Source of the DNA: Balneolaceae bacterium
GTDB lineage: Bacteria; Bacteroidota; Rhodothermia; Balneolales; Balneolaceae
Direction of reading: 5' to 3'
DNA: 6,545 bases
NCBI GenBank assembly: GCA_007123785.1
Contig: SLGL01000414.1
Location: 1-6,545 of the forward strand
Each line of letters opens with the position of its first letter. Within the stretch, counting starts at the first letter, position 1. Shown piece after piece: positions 1 to 5,612 of this stretch. The position numbers and the translations under genes were made by a program. The notes under the pieces were generated by a model that was not told the DNA's origin, searched no databases, and saw only the letters and a list, made by a program, of their open reading frames with translations.

Positions 1-30
1 CTCGGACAGCTTGGTCAGAACTTAGAGTAA
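1..30 (+). CDS. Possible C-terminal end of an upstream gene (partial)
   Basis: The first 30 bases read in frame 1 as LGQLGQNLE followed by a TAA stop, ending 19 bases before the adaptor gene. The tight spacing suggests a same-strand gene in the same operon. Genes for adaptors of this type are often preceded by an outer-membrane TolC-family factor or an ABC permease, but nine residues are too few to identify a family. One other frame also stays open across this edge, so even the reading frame is an inference from the spacing. Confidence 0.35.
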   Translation, partial: LGQLGQNLE

Positions 31-49
31 CTAAAAATACCCTGAAGGC

Positions 50-1393
50 ATGGCAAAAGAAAAATCAGCAACTAAAAAACTACTTAATATTCTCGGCATT
101 TTGGTCGCAGTTATTATCGTAGCCGGAGTGGTGGCCAAAGCCGCCGGTTGGCTCGATGGCGGCCCTGCGGAGAATGAAGTGGAGACCGAGCTTGCCGAAT
201 TGCGAACCATTACTCAGATCGTTTCTGCATCAGGGAAAATACAGCCCGAAGTGGAGGTGACAATCCGTCCGGATGTATCGGGAGAGATTATTGAACTGAA
301 TGTGAAAGAGGGAGATTTTGTTCGCGAGGGAGAGTTGTTGCTGAGAATCAAACCGGATATTTATGAAGCCAGGATTGACGAATTAAATGCCATGCTTTTA
401 ACCCAGCAGTCTCGTATGGAACAGGCACGTGCCAATAAACTTCAAGCGGAGATCGAATACCTGAAAAATCAACACTTGTATGAACGTGAGTTGATTTCTG
501 ACCTTGAGTACAGGCAGTCATTTAATAAATACGAATCAGAGAAAGCCAATTTCAGAGCCGCAGAATATCAAATCGAAAGTGCTCGGGCCCAGCTCAGAAG
601 AGCAGAAGAGGAGCTCCAGCAGACAGTGATCCGATCACCCAAAAACGGCACCATCAGTCGCCTCGACGTAGAGCGGGGAGAGAGAGTTTTGGGACAGGCA
701 CAGACAGCAGGAACTGAAATGATGCGAATTGCCCGGATGGAACAAATGGAAGTAGTAGTTGATGTGAACGAGAACGACATCGTGAATGTATCTCCCGCTG
801 ATACAGCTATTATCGATGTGGATTCCTATCCCAACCGTTCGTTTGAAGGTGTGGTAACGGAGATTGCAAACTCCGCCGAAATAACAGGAAGCGGCTCGGC
901 CGATCAGGTAACGAACTACAAAGTAAAAATCAGAATTACAACACCGCACAACCTCGGCCATGCATCTTCCGATTTTCTTGCGATAAATGTGAGTGAAGGC
1001 CCGCAGGATGATTTTAGCCCCAATTTCAAACCCGGAATGTCAGCCACGGTAGATATTCAGACAAATACGGTATATGATGTGGTTGCTGTTCCAATACAGG
1101 CAGTAACAGTTCGTGATTTTGCTCGCGATGTCTCATCTGCCGAAACTTCTGAAGATAATGATAGTTCAACAAACCGAAGCCGAAGAGGCAGTGGCGAAGA
1201 CTTCAGGAGAGTGGTTTTTATAAATGAAAATGGCAACGCAAAGCGTGTTGAAGTGGAAACCGGTATCAGCGACAACAGTTATATACAAATTATGAGCGGG
1301 GTAGAGGCCGGATTGGAAGTGATTACCGGAAGCTACAGAGTTCTTTCGCGTGAATTGGAAGATGGAAATAAAATTACGGTGATAAACCGATAA
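50..1393 (+). CDS. Periplasmic adaptor subunit of a MacA/HlyD-type efflux system
   Basis: A 447-residue membrane fusion protein that should bridge an inner-membrane transporter and an outer-membrane TolC-like channel. A short basic N-terminus (residues 1-10) is followed by one hydrophobic anchor (about 11-33) with no lipobox cysteine, so the protein is anchored by a signal-anchor helix. The first half of the lipoyl/biotinyl-like domain is at about 66-100 (PDVSGEIIELNVKEGDFV), followed by an alpha-helical coiled-coil hairpin rich in E, Q, R and A at about 104-190. The second lipoyl half is at 193-228 (SPKNGTISRLDVERGERV), then the beta-barrel at about 232-340, ending in FKPGMSATVDI, and a membrane-proximal domain at about 385-445. 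A serine/charged linker at about 361-384 is an unusual insert. GAAGG lies only one base before the ATG, too close for a normal ribosome site. This is still the only start that keeps the anchor. The next gene is its ATPase, 46 bases downstream. The cargo cannot be told from sequence. Confidence 0.9.
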   Translation: MAKEKSATKKLLNILGILVAVIIVAGVVAKAAGWLDGGPAENEVETELAELRTITQIVSASGKIQPEVEVTIRPDVSGEIIELNVKEGDFVREGELLLRIKPDIYEARIDELNAMLLTQQSRMEQARANKLQAEIEYLKNQHLYERELISDLEYRQSFNKYESEKANFRAAEYQIESARAQLRRAEEELQQTVIRSPKNGTISRLDVERGERVLGQAQTAGTEMMRIARMEQMEVVVDVNENDIVNVSPADTAIIDVDSYPNRSFEGVVTEIANSAEITGSGSADQVTNYKVKIRITTPHNLGHASSDFLAINVSEGPQDDFSPNFKPGMSATVDIQTNTVYDVVAVPIQAVTVRDFARDVSSAETSEDNDSSTNRSRRGSGEDFRRVVFINENGNAKRVEVETGISDNSYIQIMSGVEAGLEVITGSYRVLSRELEDGNKITVINR

Positions 1394-1428
1394 TCAGATA
1401 CCAGAAACCAGCAATCCTATTATTAACC

Positions 1429-1432
1429 GGAG
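1429..1432 (+). promoter_or_regulatory. Ribosome binding site of the ABC ATPase gene
   Basis: GGAG sits seven bases before the ATG at 1440. It is the only well-spaced Shine-Dalgarno-like sequence before any gene in the window and supports that start codon. Confidence 0.55.
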
Positions 1433-1439
1433 CGGAATC

Positions 1440-2171
1440 ATGTTGAAAAAAATTATAGAAATCAGTGATTTAGAGAGGCACTACAAAATGGGACAAACAC
1501 TTGTACGTGCTCTTGATGGCGTTACGTTTGATGTAGCAGAGAATGAATACATTGCGATAATGGGGCCGTCCGGGTCAGGTAAATCCACGTTGATGAACCT
1601 CATTGGATGCCTCGATACGCCCACATCCGGAGATTATATTCTGAACGGACACCGAGTGAGTGATCTTGAAGATTCCGACCTTGCACAAATCAGAAACCGG
1701 GAGATCGGGTTTGTTTTCCAGACATTTAACCTGCTGCCACGAACCAACTGCCTTAGCAACGTGGAACTTCCGTTGATTTACTCTGGCATGAAAAGTTCGA
1801 TCAGAAAGGAGAAAGCAAGTGAAACCCTCAAAAAAGTTGGCCTTGCCGACAGAATGGATCACAAACCAAACGAACTTTCAGGGGGTCAGCGGCAGAGAGT
1901 TGCTATTGCAAGGGCGTTGGTAAACGATCCGTCAATCCTTCTCGCTGATGAACCCACCGGGAACCTCGACACTAAAACCGGTGAAGAGATCATGTTGCTT
2001 TTTGAAGAACTCCATCGAAGCGGAAATACAATTATCCTGGTAACTCACGAAAATGAGATTGCAAATCATGCCAGAAGAATTATCCGGCTGAGGGATGGGA
2101 AAATAGAGGTGGATGAAAAAGTAGAGAGTCCAACTCTTGCTAATATTGACCTGACACTTCAAGAAGCCTAA
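1440..2171 (+). CDS. ABC transporter ATP-binding protein, MacB/LolD type
   Basis: A 243-residue nucleotide-binding subunit that would power a MacB/FtsX-fold permease by ATP hydrolysis on the cytoplasmic face. All catalytic motifs are intact: Walker A GPSGSGKST at 42-50, Q-loop Q94 in FVFQTFNLLP, signature LSGGQ at 146-150, Walker B ILLADEP at 166-172 with catalytic E171, D-loop NLD at 175-177, and switch histidine H203. The CLDTPTSG segment and the Q-loop context are typical of the lipoprotein-release/macrolide-export group of ATPases. Length is normal for a lone ATPase of this group. There is no fused permease domain, unlike E. coli MacB. It lies 46 bases after the adaptor gene and probably shares its mRNA. 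The permease is not downstream, since the next gene is an oxidoreductase, so it is probably upstream of the window. The substrate is unknown. Confidence 0.93.
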   Translation: MLKKIIEISDLERHYKMGQTLVRALDGVTFDVAENEYIAIMGPSGSGKSTLMNLIGCLDTPTSGDYILNGHRVSDLEDSDLAQIRNREIGFVFQTFNLLPRTNCLSNVELPLIYSGMKSSIRKEKASETLKKVGLADRMDHKPNELSGGQRQRVAIARALVNDPSILLADEPTGNLDTKTGEEIMLLFEELHRSGNTIILVTHENEIANHARRIIRLRDGKIEVDEKVESPTLANIDLTLQEA

Positions 2172-2275
2172 AAAATTGGCCGCTGTTTCATTATAAAAGG
2201 ACTTTAATCACTTAAAACCGGGATAATTATTCCGTTTGAAGAAACCAACCCACTTCTTTTTTTGTTTTCAGCTCT
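2172..2275 (+). other. Intergenic spacer, possible operon boundary
   Basis: These 104 bases separate the transport genes from the oxidoreductase. I see no convincing terminator: a T-rich run near 2257-2267 follows only a 4-bp GAAG/CTTC stem with a 12-base loop. TCCGTTTG at 2231-2238 differs from the Bacteroidota TAnnTTTG box at one defined base, but no paired upstream element is clear. The change in gene function and the longer gap suggest a new transcript starts here. This is not shown. Confidence 0.3.
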
Positions 2276-3778
2276 ATGAAAACAGACAACAAAAATTATG
2301 ATGTAATCGTGGCCGGAGCTGGAATGGGTGGACTTACTGCAGCTTCATTACTGGCTAAAAGCGGATTGAGAGTTTTTGTACTTGAAAAATCTCATGTTAC
2401 AGGTGGTTGCAGTTCATCCTACAAACGAAAGCAGCGAATTTTTGAATCGGGTGCCACCACGCTGATCGGGTTTGATGAACATCAGCCGCTCAGAAGACTT
2501 GAAGATGAATTGGGAATTGAGATCCCGAAAAGTGCACTTGATCCCTCTATGGCGGTTCACCAATCTGGAAAAACGATCACACGCTGGCGTCATAAAAAGA
2601 AATGGCTATCAGAGGTGATTCGGCATTTTGGAGAACCTTCCGAGCAGAAACTGTTTTGGAATCTTGCGTTCAATGTATCGGACGTCGTCTGGAGAGTTTC
2701 TGATAAAAACCCCTTCTTTCCACCGGCTGGACCATCGGACTGGCTGAAACTTCTGAAGAATGATCCGAGGGATCTCTGGGTACTTCCTCATTCGCTGCGC
2801 ACCGTCAAAGAAACTGCACGAGGCCTGGGCATTTCAAATCCCGAATTTCTCCAGTTTTTGGATGAACAGCTCATCATAACGGCACAGGCATCATCTGATG
2901 AAACTCCTTTCTTGTTCGGAGCTCCTGCTATTACCTACACTAACAGCACCAATTATTACGTGCCCGGCGGGCTGATTGAAATGGTAAAGACACTGGAAAA
3001 ATATATTCGTTCAAAAAAAGGCATCATTCAAACCAAAGAAGGAGTAAATACCATTGAAAAAACAGATGGTGGTTACCGGGTAGTAACAACCAAAAACAAT
3101 ATGTATAATGCCCCTGTAGTGATTTCCAATTTGCCTATATGGAATCTTCCGGAGCTCACAAGCGGTGGTATGGCGGAATATTTCAAAGAAGAATCAGCAA
3201 AATACCAGAATGCCTGGGGAGCGTTTACAATGGGAGTTGTTACTGATGATCCTTATCCAGATGATATGCCGCTTCACCATCAGCTACATTTGAATGGTGA
3301 TAAAATTACAGGACTGGAATCGGATTCTGTCTTTATCTCTTTTTCGATGCGGGGTGACGATCAGCGAGCCAAACCAGGAGAGAGGGTACTGAATGTCTCC
3401 ACCCATACTTACCCTGATTACTGGTTTCAATTAAATGGCGATTACAATAGAGTGAAGGATCAGGTTCAGCACAAATTAATAGAAATAATGAAGGAATCGC
3501 TTCCCGGATTTCATAAGGCTGAAATAAAATTAGTATTTTCTTCGACTCCTGTTTCCTGGAGTAACTGGATTTACAGAAAAAAAGGACGTGTTGGTGGTAT
3601 TCCGCAAAGCATGTCAAGGTCTCTGTTGGACTGGACTCCTGTTAAAACACCATTTGATGGATTTTTTCTTTGTGGTGATACCGTTTTTCCGGGGCAGGGA
3701 ATTCCAGGCGTAACTTTAAGCGGGATTAACGTATATTACAGAGCTAAAAAACATTTAAACAATCTTACGTATCATTGA
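2276..3778 (+). CDS. FAD-dependent oxidoreductase, phytoene desaturase/carotenoid isomerase superfamily
   Basis: A 500-residue flavoprotein of the CrtI/CrtISO/retinol-saturase superfamily, which desaturates, isomerises or reduces polyene lipids such as carotenoids. The N-terminal Rossmann fold is clear: beta strand YDVIVAGAGMGGL with GxGxxG at 14-19, and E37 in VFVLEKSHVTGGC, the acidic residue expected to bind the ADP ribose. The C-terminal FAD motif DGFFLCGDTVFPGQGIPG (about 461-478, with G467 and D468) is characteristic of the superfamily. No signal peptide is seen, and the enzyme is probably peripheral to the membrane. The start at 2276 places the FAD strand eight residues in, as usual. 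The stop codon overlaps the start of a rhomboid gene. The sequence alone does not separate a CrtD-like desaturase, a CrtISO-like isomerase, a CruE-like enzyme or a retinol-saturase-like enzyme. No phytoene synthase or other crt gene is adjacent to support one choice. Confidence 0.85.
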   Translation: MKTDNKNYDVIVAGAGMGGLTAASLLAKSGLRVFVLEKSHVTGGCSSSYKRKQRIFESGATTLIGFDEHQPLRRLEDELGIEIPKSALDPSMAVHQSGKTITRWRHKKKWLSEVIRHFGEPSEQKLFWNLAFNVSDVVWRVSDKNPFFPPAGPSDWLKLLKNDPRDLWVLPHSLRTVKETARGLGISNPEFLQFLDEQLIITAQASSDETPFLFGAPAITYTNSTNYYVPGGLIEMVKTLEKYIRSKKGIIQTKEGVNTIEKTDGGYRVVTTKNNMYNAPVVISNLPIWNLPELTSGGMAEYFKEESAKYQNAWGAFTMGVVTDDPYPDDMPLHHQLHLNGDKITGLESDSVFISFSMRGDDQRAKPGERVLNVSTHTYPDYWFQLNGDYNRVKDQVQHKLIEIMKESLPGFHKAEIKLVFSSTPVSWSNWIYRKKGRVGGIPQSMSRSLLDWTPVKTPFDGFFLCGDTVFPGQGIPGVTLSGINVYYRAKKHLNNLTYH

Positions 3779-4407
3779 ATTACCAAGGCGATAACTATTC
3801 ACCGAATACTCAATTTTCGATATTTCCCCCTGCAGTAAAACACCTTCTTATTGTAAACTTGTTGGTTTTTGTAGCTTTATCCAACCCGATGCTATACGGC
3901 TTTTTAATGGAATTTGGAGCACTTTGGCCCATTGGTTCCGGCTTGTTTGCACCCTGGCAGCTTGTAACATATATGTTTCTTCATGCAGGCTTCGGACATA
4001 TTTTATTTAACTTGTTTGCTCTCTGGATTTTCGGTCAGGGAATTGAAAATTACTGGGGTACCAAACGGTTTGCCACTTATTACTTTTTAACAGGTATCGG
4101 TGCTGCACTAATACATATGTGGATCGGTGGAACCGGGGCGCCGACTGTGGGTGCTTCCGGTGCGGTTTACGGAATATTGATCGCCTTCGGGATGATGTTT
4201 CCGGATCGTTATATTATGCTGCTTATTCCTCCGATTCCCATCAAAGCCAAATATTTTGTGATGATATTTGGTGTATTTGAACTCTTTTCAGGTATTATGA
4301 GGCCGGATAGCGGAATTGCCCACTTTGCCCACCTGGGCGGAATGGTTGTCGGGTACATTCTGATCAAATACTGGGGCCTGAAAGGTGAAGGCGACCGAAG
4401 CTATTAA
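3775..4407 (+). CDS. Rhomboid family intramembrane serine protease (short form)
   Basis: A 210-residue polytopic membrane protease that cleaves transmembrane substrates within the bilayer. The catalytic set matches GlpG-type rhomboids: H75 and N79 in the HILFN segment of the second helix (oxyanion region), nucleophile S128 in GASGAVYG, and base H186 in AHLGGMVVG. About six hydrophobic helices can be drawn (roughly 21-36, 60-83, 99-118, 126-148, 158-174, 185-200), with short tails on either side. The start is TTG, overlapping the TGA stop of the oxidoreductase as TTGA. The frame is closed upstream by TAA at 3745-3747 with no ATG between, and the first internal ATG (residue 39) would delete helix 1. 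Expression is probably coupled to the upstream gene. It is a paralogue of the next gene. Substrates cannot be predicted. Confidence 0.92.
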   Translation: MNYQGDNYSPNTQFSIFPPAVKHLLIVNLLVFVALSNPMLYGFLMEFGALWPIGSGLFAPWQLVTYMFLHAGFGHILFNLFALWIFGQGIENYWGTKRFATYYFLTGIGAALIHMWIGGTGAPTVGASGAVYGILIAFGMMFPDRYIMLLIPPIPIKAKYFVMIFGVFELFSGIMRPDSGIAHFAHLGGMVVGYILIKYWGLKGEGDRSY

Positions 4408-4507
4408 ACCTGATGATTGGATTCTACTCGTTTACAGTTTACAGAAATATTTTTCCTTATCTTGTAAGTGCTTGGCCGGATAGCAACACTTGTAATTTTA
4501 TTTAGAT
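4408..4507 (+). other. Spacer between the two rhomboid genes, possible weak promoter
   Basis: This is a 100-base AT-rich gap. It holds a perfect tandem duplication TTTACAG/TTTACAG at 4431-4444. TTG at 4472-4474 is followed after 18 bases by TAATTTTA (4493-4500), which differs from TAnnTTTG only at the last base. If used, it would start transcription almost at the ATG at 4508, giving a nearly leaderless mRNA. TATCTTGT at 4458-4465 is an alternative weak box. No Shine-Dalgarno sequence and no clear terminator are visible. Confidence 0.25.
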
Positions 4508-5383
4508 ATGCATCAGCAAGAATCTTTTGGCAGCGCATTTAAACGTGGGTTCATGCGGATTCCCCCTGTAATCCGTACGATAATCGCCATTAACGTAATC
4601 ATTTTCATATTTCAGGCTATTATCGGCAATATACAGGTGGGCGGGCAAAGCCTGAACCGTATCATAGTAAATTATCTTGCGTTTGATCCATCACTTGGGA
4701 CGGCTTTTACACAGCCCTGGCGGTTTGTGACCTATATGTTCCTGCACGGAGGCGGTTTTCACCTGCTTTTCAATATGCTCTGGCTTTGGTGGCTTGGCCG
4801 TTCGGTGGAAGAAGCGATCGGACCGCGAAGCTTTTCGGTGCTCTTTTTTGGTGCCGGTATCGGTGGTGCATTTTTTCATATTATGTTTTCTTTCCTGTAC
4901 GGAACTACTCTTGTAATTGGTGCTTCCGGTGCGGTTTTCGGTGTGATGGTAGCTTTTGCCTATATGTATCCAAGAGCGCCGATTATGCTCATTTTCCTTC
5001 CCCCGATTGAAGCTCGCTTTGTGATAGCCGGTTTAATTGCCTTTGATGTGTTATTTATTGGTGCAGGTGATGGTGTGGCTCGCCTTGTTCACCTTGGTGG
5101 AGCCGGTATCGGTTATCTGCTGATTAAGGCACACATGCAGGGTCACGACCTTTCCAAATACGTTCGTCCGATGGAGCGTTTATGGACGGAATCTCCCAAA
5201 GATAAAAAGAAGAAAACCCGCCCCAGAAACAAAAAAATGTATTCAGTCAGCGATGTGGAAATTGTTGAAGAGACCGACCAGTCCGAATTGGATCAAATCC
5301 TCGAAAAAATTTCAAAAGAAGGATACGACGGATTGACTGCGGAAGAGAAGAGAAAGTTGTTTGAATTGAGTAAGAGAAATTGA
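4508..5383 (+). CDS. Rhomboid family intramembrane serine protease with C-terminal cytoplasmic tail
   Basis: A 291-residue rhomboid. Its catalytic residues are complete: H85 and N89 in HLLFN, nucleophile S140 in GASGAVFG, and base H195 in VHLGGAGIG. Helices lie at about 20-40, 72-98, 109-130, 138-154, 158-184 and 194-207. After the last helix a hydrophilic tail (about 208-291) begins with a lysine/arginine-rich stretch (231-243). It ends in a small helical segment, LDQILEKISKEGYDGL then TAEEKRKLFELSKR, which resembles the short conserved C-terminal motif found on many Bacteroidota rhomboids (DUF6576-like, from memory). The tail should be cytoplasmic and may bind a partner or lipid headgroups. 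It aligns with the preceding rhomboid through the core (WRFVTYMFLH versus WQLVTYMFLH, and the GASGAV motif), so the pair looks like an old duplication with the tail on only one copy. The TGA stop lies inside a direct repeat that flanks the downstream spacer element. Confidence 0.93.
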   Translation: MHQQESFGSAFKRGFMRIPPVIRTIIAINVIIFIFQAIIGNIQVGGQSLNRIIVNYLAFDPSLGTAFTQPWRFVTYMFLHGGGFHLLFNMLWLWWLGRSVEEAIGPRSFSVLFFGAGIGGAFFHIMFSFLYGTTLVIGASGAVFGVMVAFAYMYPRAPIMLIFLPPIEARFVIAGLIAFDVLFIGAGDGVARLVHLGGAGIGYLLIKAHMQGHDLSKYVRPMERLWTESPKDKKKKTRPRNKKMYSVSDVEIVEETDQSELDQILEKISKEGYDGLTAEEKRKLFELSKRN

Positions 5384-5392
5384 AACTTTAAT
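5380..5392 (+). repeat. Direct repeat, left copy
   Basis: TTGAAACTTTAAT overlaps the TGA stop codon of the second rhomboid (5381-5383). It matches the copy at 5586-5597 except for one additional T. It could be a target-site duplication left by insertion of the intervening block. A shorter related copy, AACTTAAT, lies at 5560-5567. Confidence 0.5.
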
Positions 5393-5422
5393 TGACAGTT
5401 TTCAATAGCAGTTGACAATTAT
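5392..5422 (+). repeat. Inverted repeat, left arm
   Basis: The arm starts with TTGACA and contains AGCAGTTGACAATTAT (5407-5422). That 16-base core matches the reverse complement of 5537-5552 at 14 of 16 positions. The TTGACA tip at 5392-5397 pairs with TGTCAA at 5556-5561. The spacing between tip and core is six bases longer on this arm. The arm also repeats TTGACA internally (5412-5417). Confidence 0.6.
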
Positions 5423-5447
5423 TTTTGCTGAATTCGTCTATTTATGA

Positions 5448-5522
5448 AAAAAATCGGAAGAAGTTGGCCGAATGTTGAACCACATGATTGAGAACCCTGA
5501 GAAATACCTGCGAAAAACGTAA
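5448..5522 (+). pseudogene. Relic of a four-helix-bundle (S23/23S rRNA IVP-like) protein C-terminus
   Basis: Directly after an in-frame TGA (5445-5447), 24 codons run open to TAA at 5520-5522 and contain EEVGRMLNHMIENPEKYL. The amphipathic pattern and the EEVGRML..MI motif recall the last helix of four-helix-bundle proteins related to the product of 23S rRNA intervening sequences, as I remember that family. Upstream of the TGA the frame has no coding character, so the first three helices (roughly 90-100 residues) are missing. An ATG at 5472 could start a 16-residue peptide, but without a ribosome site I treat it as a fossil. Family assignment rests on a short stretch and is tentative. Confidence 0.45.
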
Positions 5523-5536
5523 TGGCATTACAGTTG

Positions 5537-5561
5537 ATAACTGTCTACTGCTGTTTGTCAA
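5537..5561 (-). repeat. Inverted repeat, right arm
   Basis: This is the partner of the arm at 5392-5422. Its reverse complement begins TTGACA and contains AGCAGTAGACAGTTAT. It overlaps a small perfect palindrome CAGTT-gat-AACTG at 5531-5543 that could form a hairpin. The TTTG at 5554-5557 inside this arm is the proposed upstream element of the ispG promoter. Confidence 0.6.
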
Positions 5562-5588
5562 CTTAATGCTTTATGAGCATTACTTTTG
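5555..5588 (+). promoter_or_regulatory. ispG: Candidate Bacteroidota-type promoter of ispG
   Basis: TACTTTTG at 5581-5588 matches the primary sigma -7 consensus TAnnTTTG of Bacteroidota at every defined base. TTG at 5555-5557 lies 23 bases upstream, at the long end of the spacing accepted for the -33 element. Transcription would start near 5593-5596, leaving a leader of about 18-20 bases before the ATG at 5613. The leader is A-rich with no Shine-Dalgarno sequence, as is common in this phylum. Confidence 0.5.
5564..5582 (+). promoter_or_regulatory. Perfect 7-bp palindrome in the ispG promoter spacer (operator candidate)
   Basis: TAATGCT (5564-5570) and AGCATTA (5576-5582) are exact reverse complements separated by five bases. 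The 19-base dyad falls almost entirely between the proposed -33 and -7 elements of the ispG promoter. That is a position where a dimeric repressor would block RNA polymerase. It could instead fold as RNA and end readthrough from the rhomboid gene, but only four T residues follow (5584-5587) and the stem is AT-rich, so an operator or a chance palindrome seems at least as likely. Confidence 0.4.
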
Positions 5589-5597
5589 AAACTTAAT
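5586..5597 (+). repeat. Direct repeat, right copy
   Basis: TTGAAACTTAAT is the partner of the copy at 5380-5392. It begins inside the TACTTTTG promoter box and ends 15 bases before the ispG ATG. Confidence 0.5.
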
Positions 5598-5612
5598 AAC
5601 AAGCCTTAAAAA

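Larger units (their letters stand above)
5380..5597 (+). mobile_element. Putative decayed mobile/repeat unit between the rhomboid gene and ispG
   Basis: This block is bounded by TTGAAACTTTAAT (5380-5392) and TTGAAACTTAAT (5586-5597), identical apart from one extra T. Inside are imperfect inverted repeats with TTGACA outer tips (5392-5422 and 5537-5561) around a fragment resembling the C-terminus of a four-helix-bundle (S23/IVP-type) protein. The arrangement of direct repeat, inverted repeat, gene relic and inverted repeat suggests an inserted small element that has since decayed. The left direct repeat abuts the left inverted repeat exactly. On the right, 24 bases intervene, although another AACTTAAT sits directly against the right inverted repeat (5560-5567). 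The true duplication boundary is therefore ambiguous. No transposase is present, so any movement would have been helped in trans or been part of a larger unit. Confidence 0.35.

Noticed and set aside
568..1275. Minus-strand open frames within the adaptor gene
   Set aside because: They lie opposite a clearly coding gene, show no recognisable domain, and have low-complexity S/T/R/C-rich composition typical of antisense shadows.
2238..2267. T-run before the oxidoreductase as a terminator
   Set aside because: The only stem before it is 4 bp with a 12-base loop, too weak to call.
4431..4444. TTTACAG tandem duplication as a -35 promoter element
   Set aside because: Spacing to the nearest -10-like sequences is 14 or 21 bases, outside the usual range, and the phylum's promoters do not use this element. 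It is noted only as a small repeat.
4301..4484. 11-base repeat GGCCGGATAGC at 4301-4311 and 4474-4484
   Set aside because: One copy is in coding sequence and one in the spacer, with no extended similarity around them. A chance match is plausible.
4786..5010. 74-codon plus-strand frame inside the second rhomboid
   Set aside because: It is an out-of-frame shadow of the rhomboid core, rich in Cys, Trp and Phe because it reads transmembrane codons shifted by one base.
5445..5491. Fifteen-codon ORF starting at ATG 5444 as a small protein gene
   Set aside because: It reads MKKIGRSWPNVEPHD then TGA, has no ribosome site, and overlaps the four-helix-bundle relic in another frame, which explains the sequence better.
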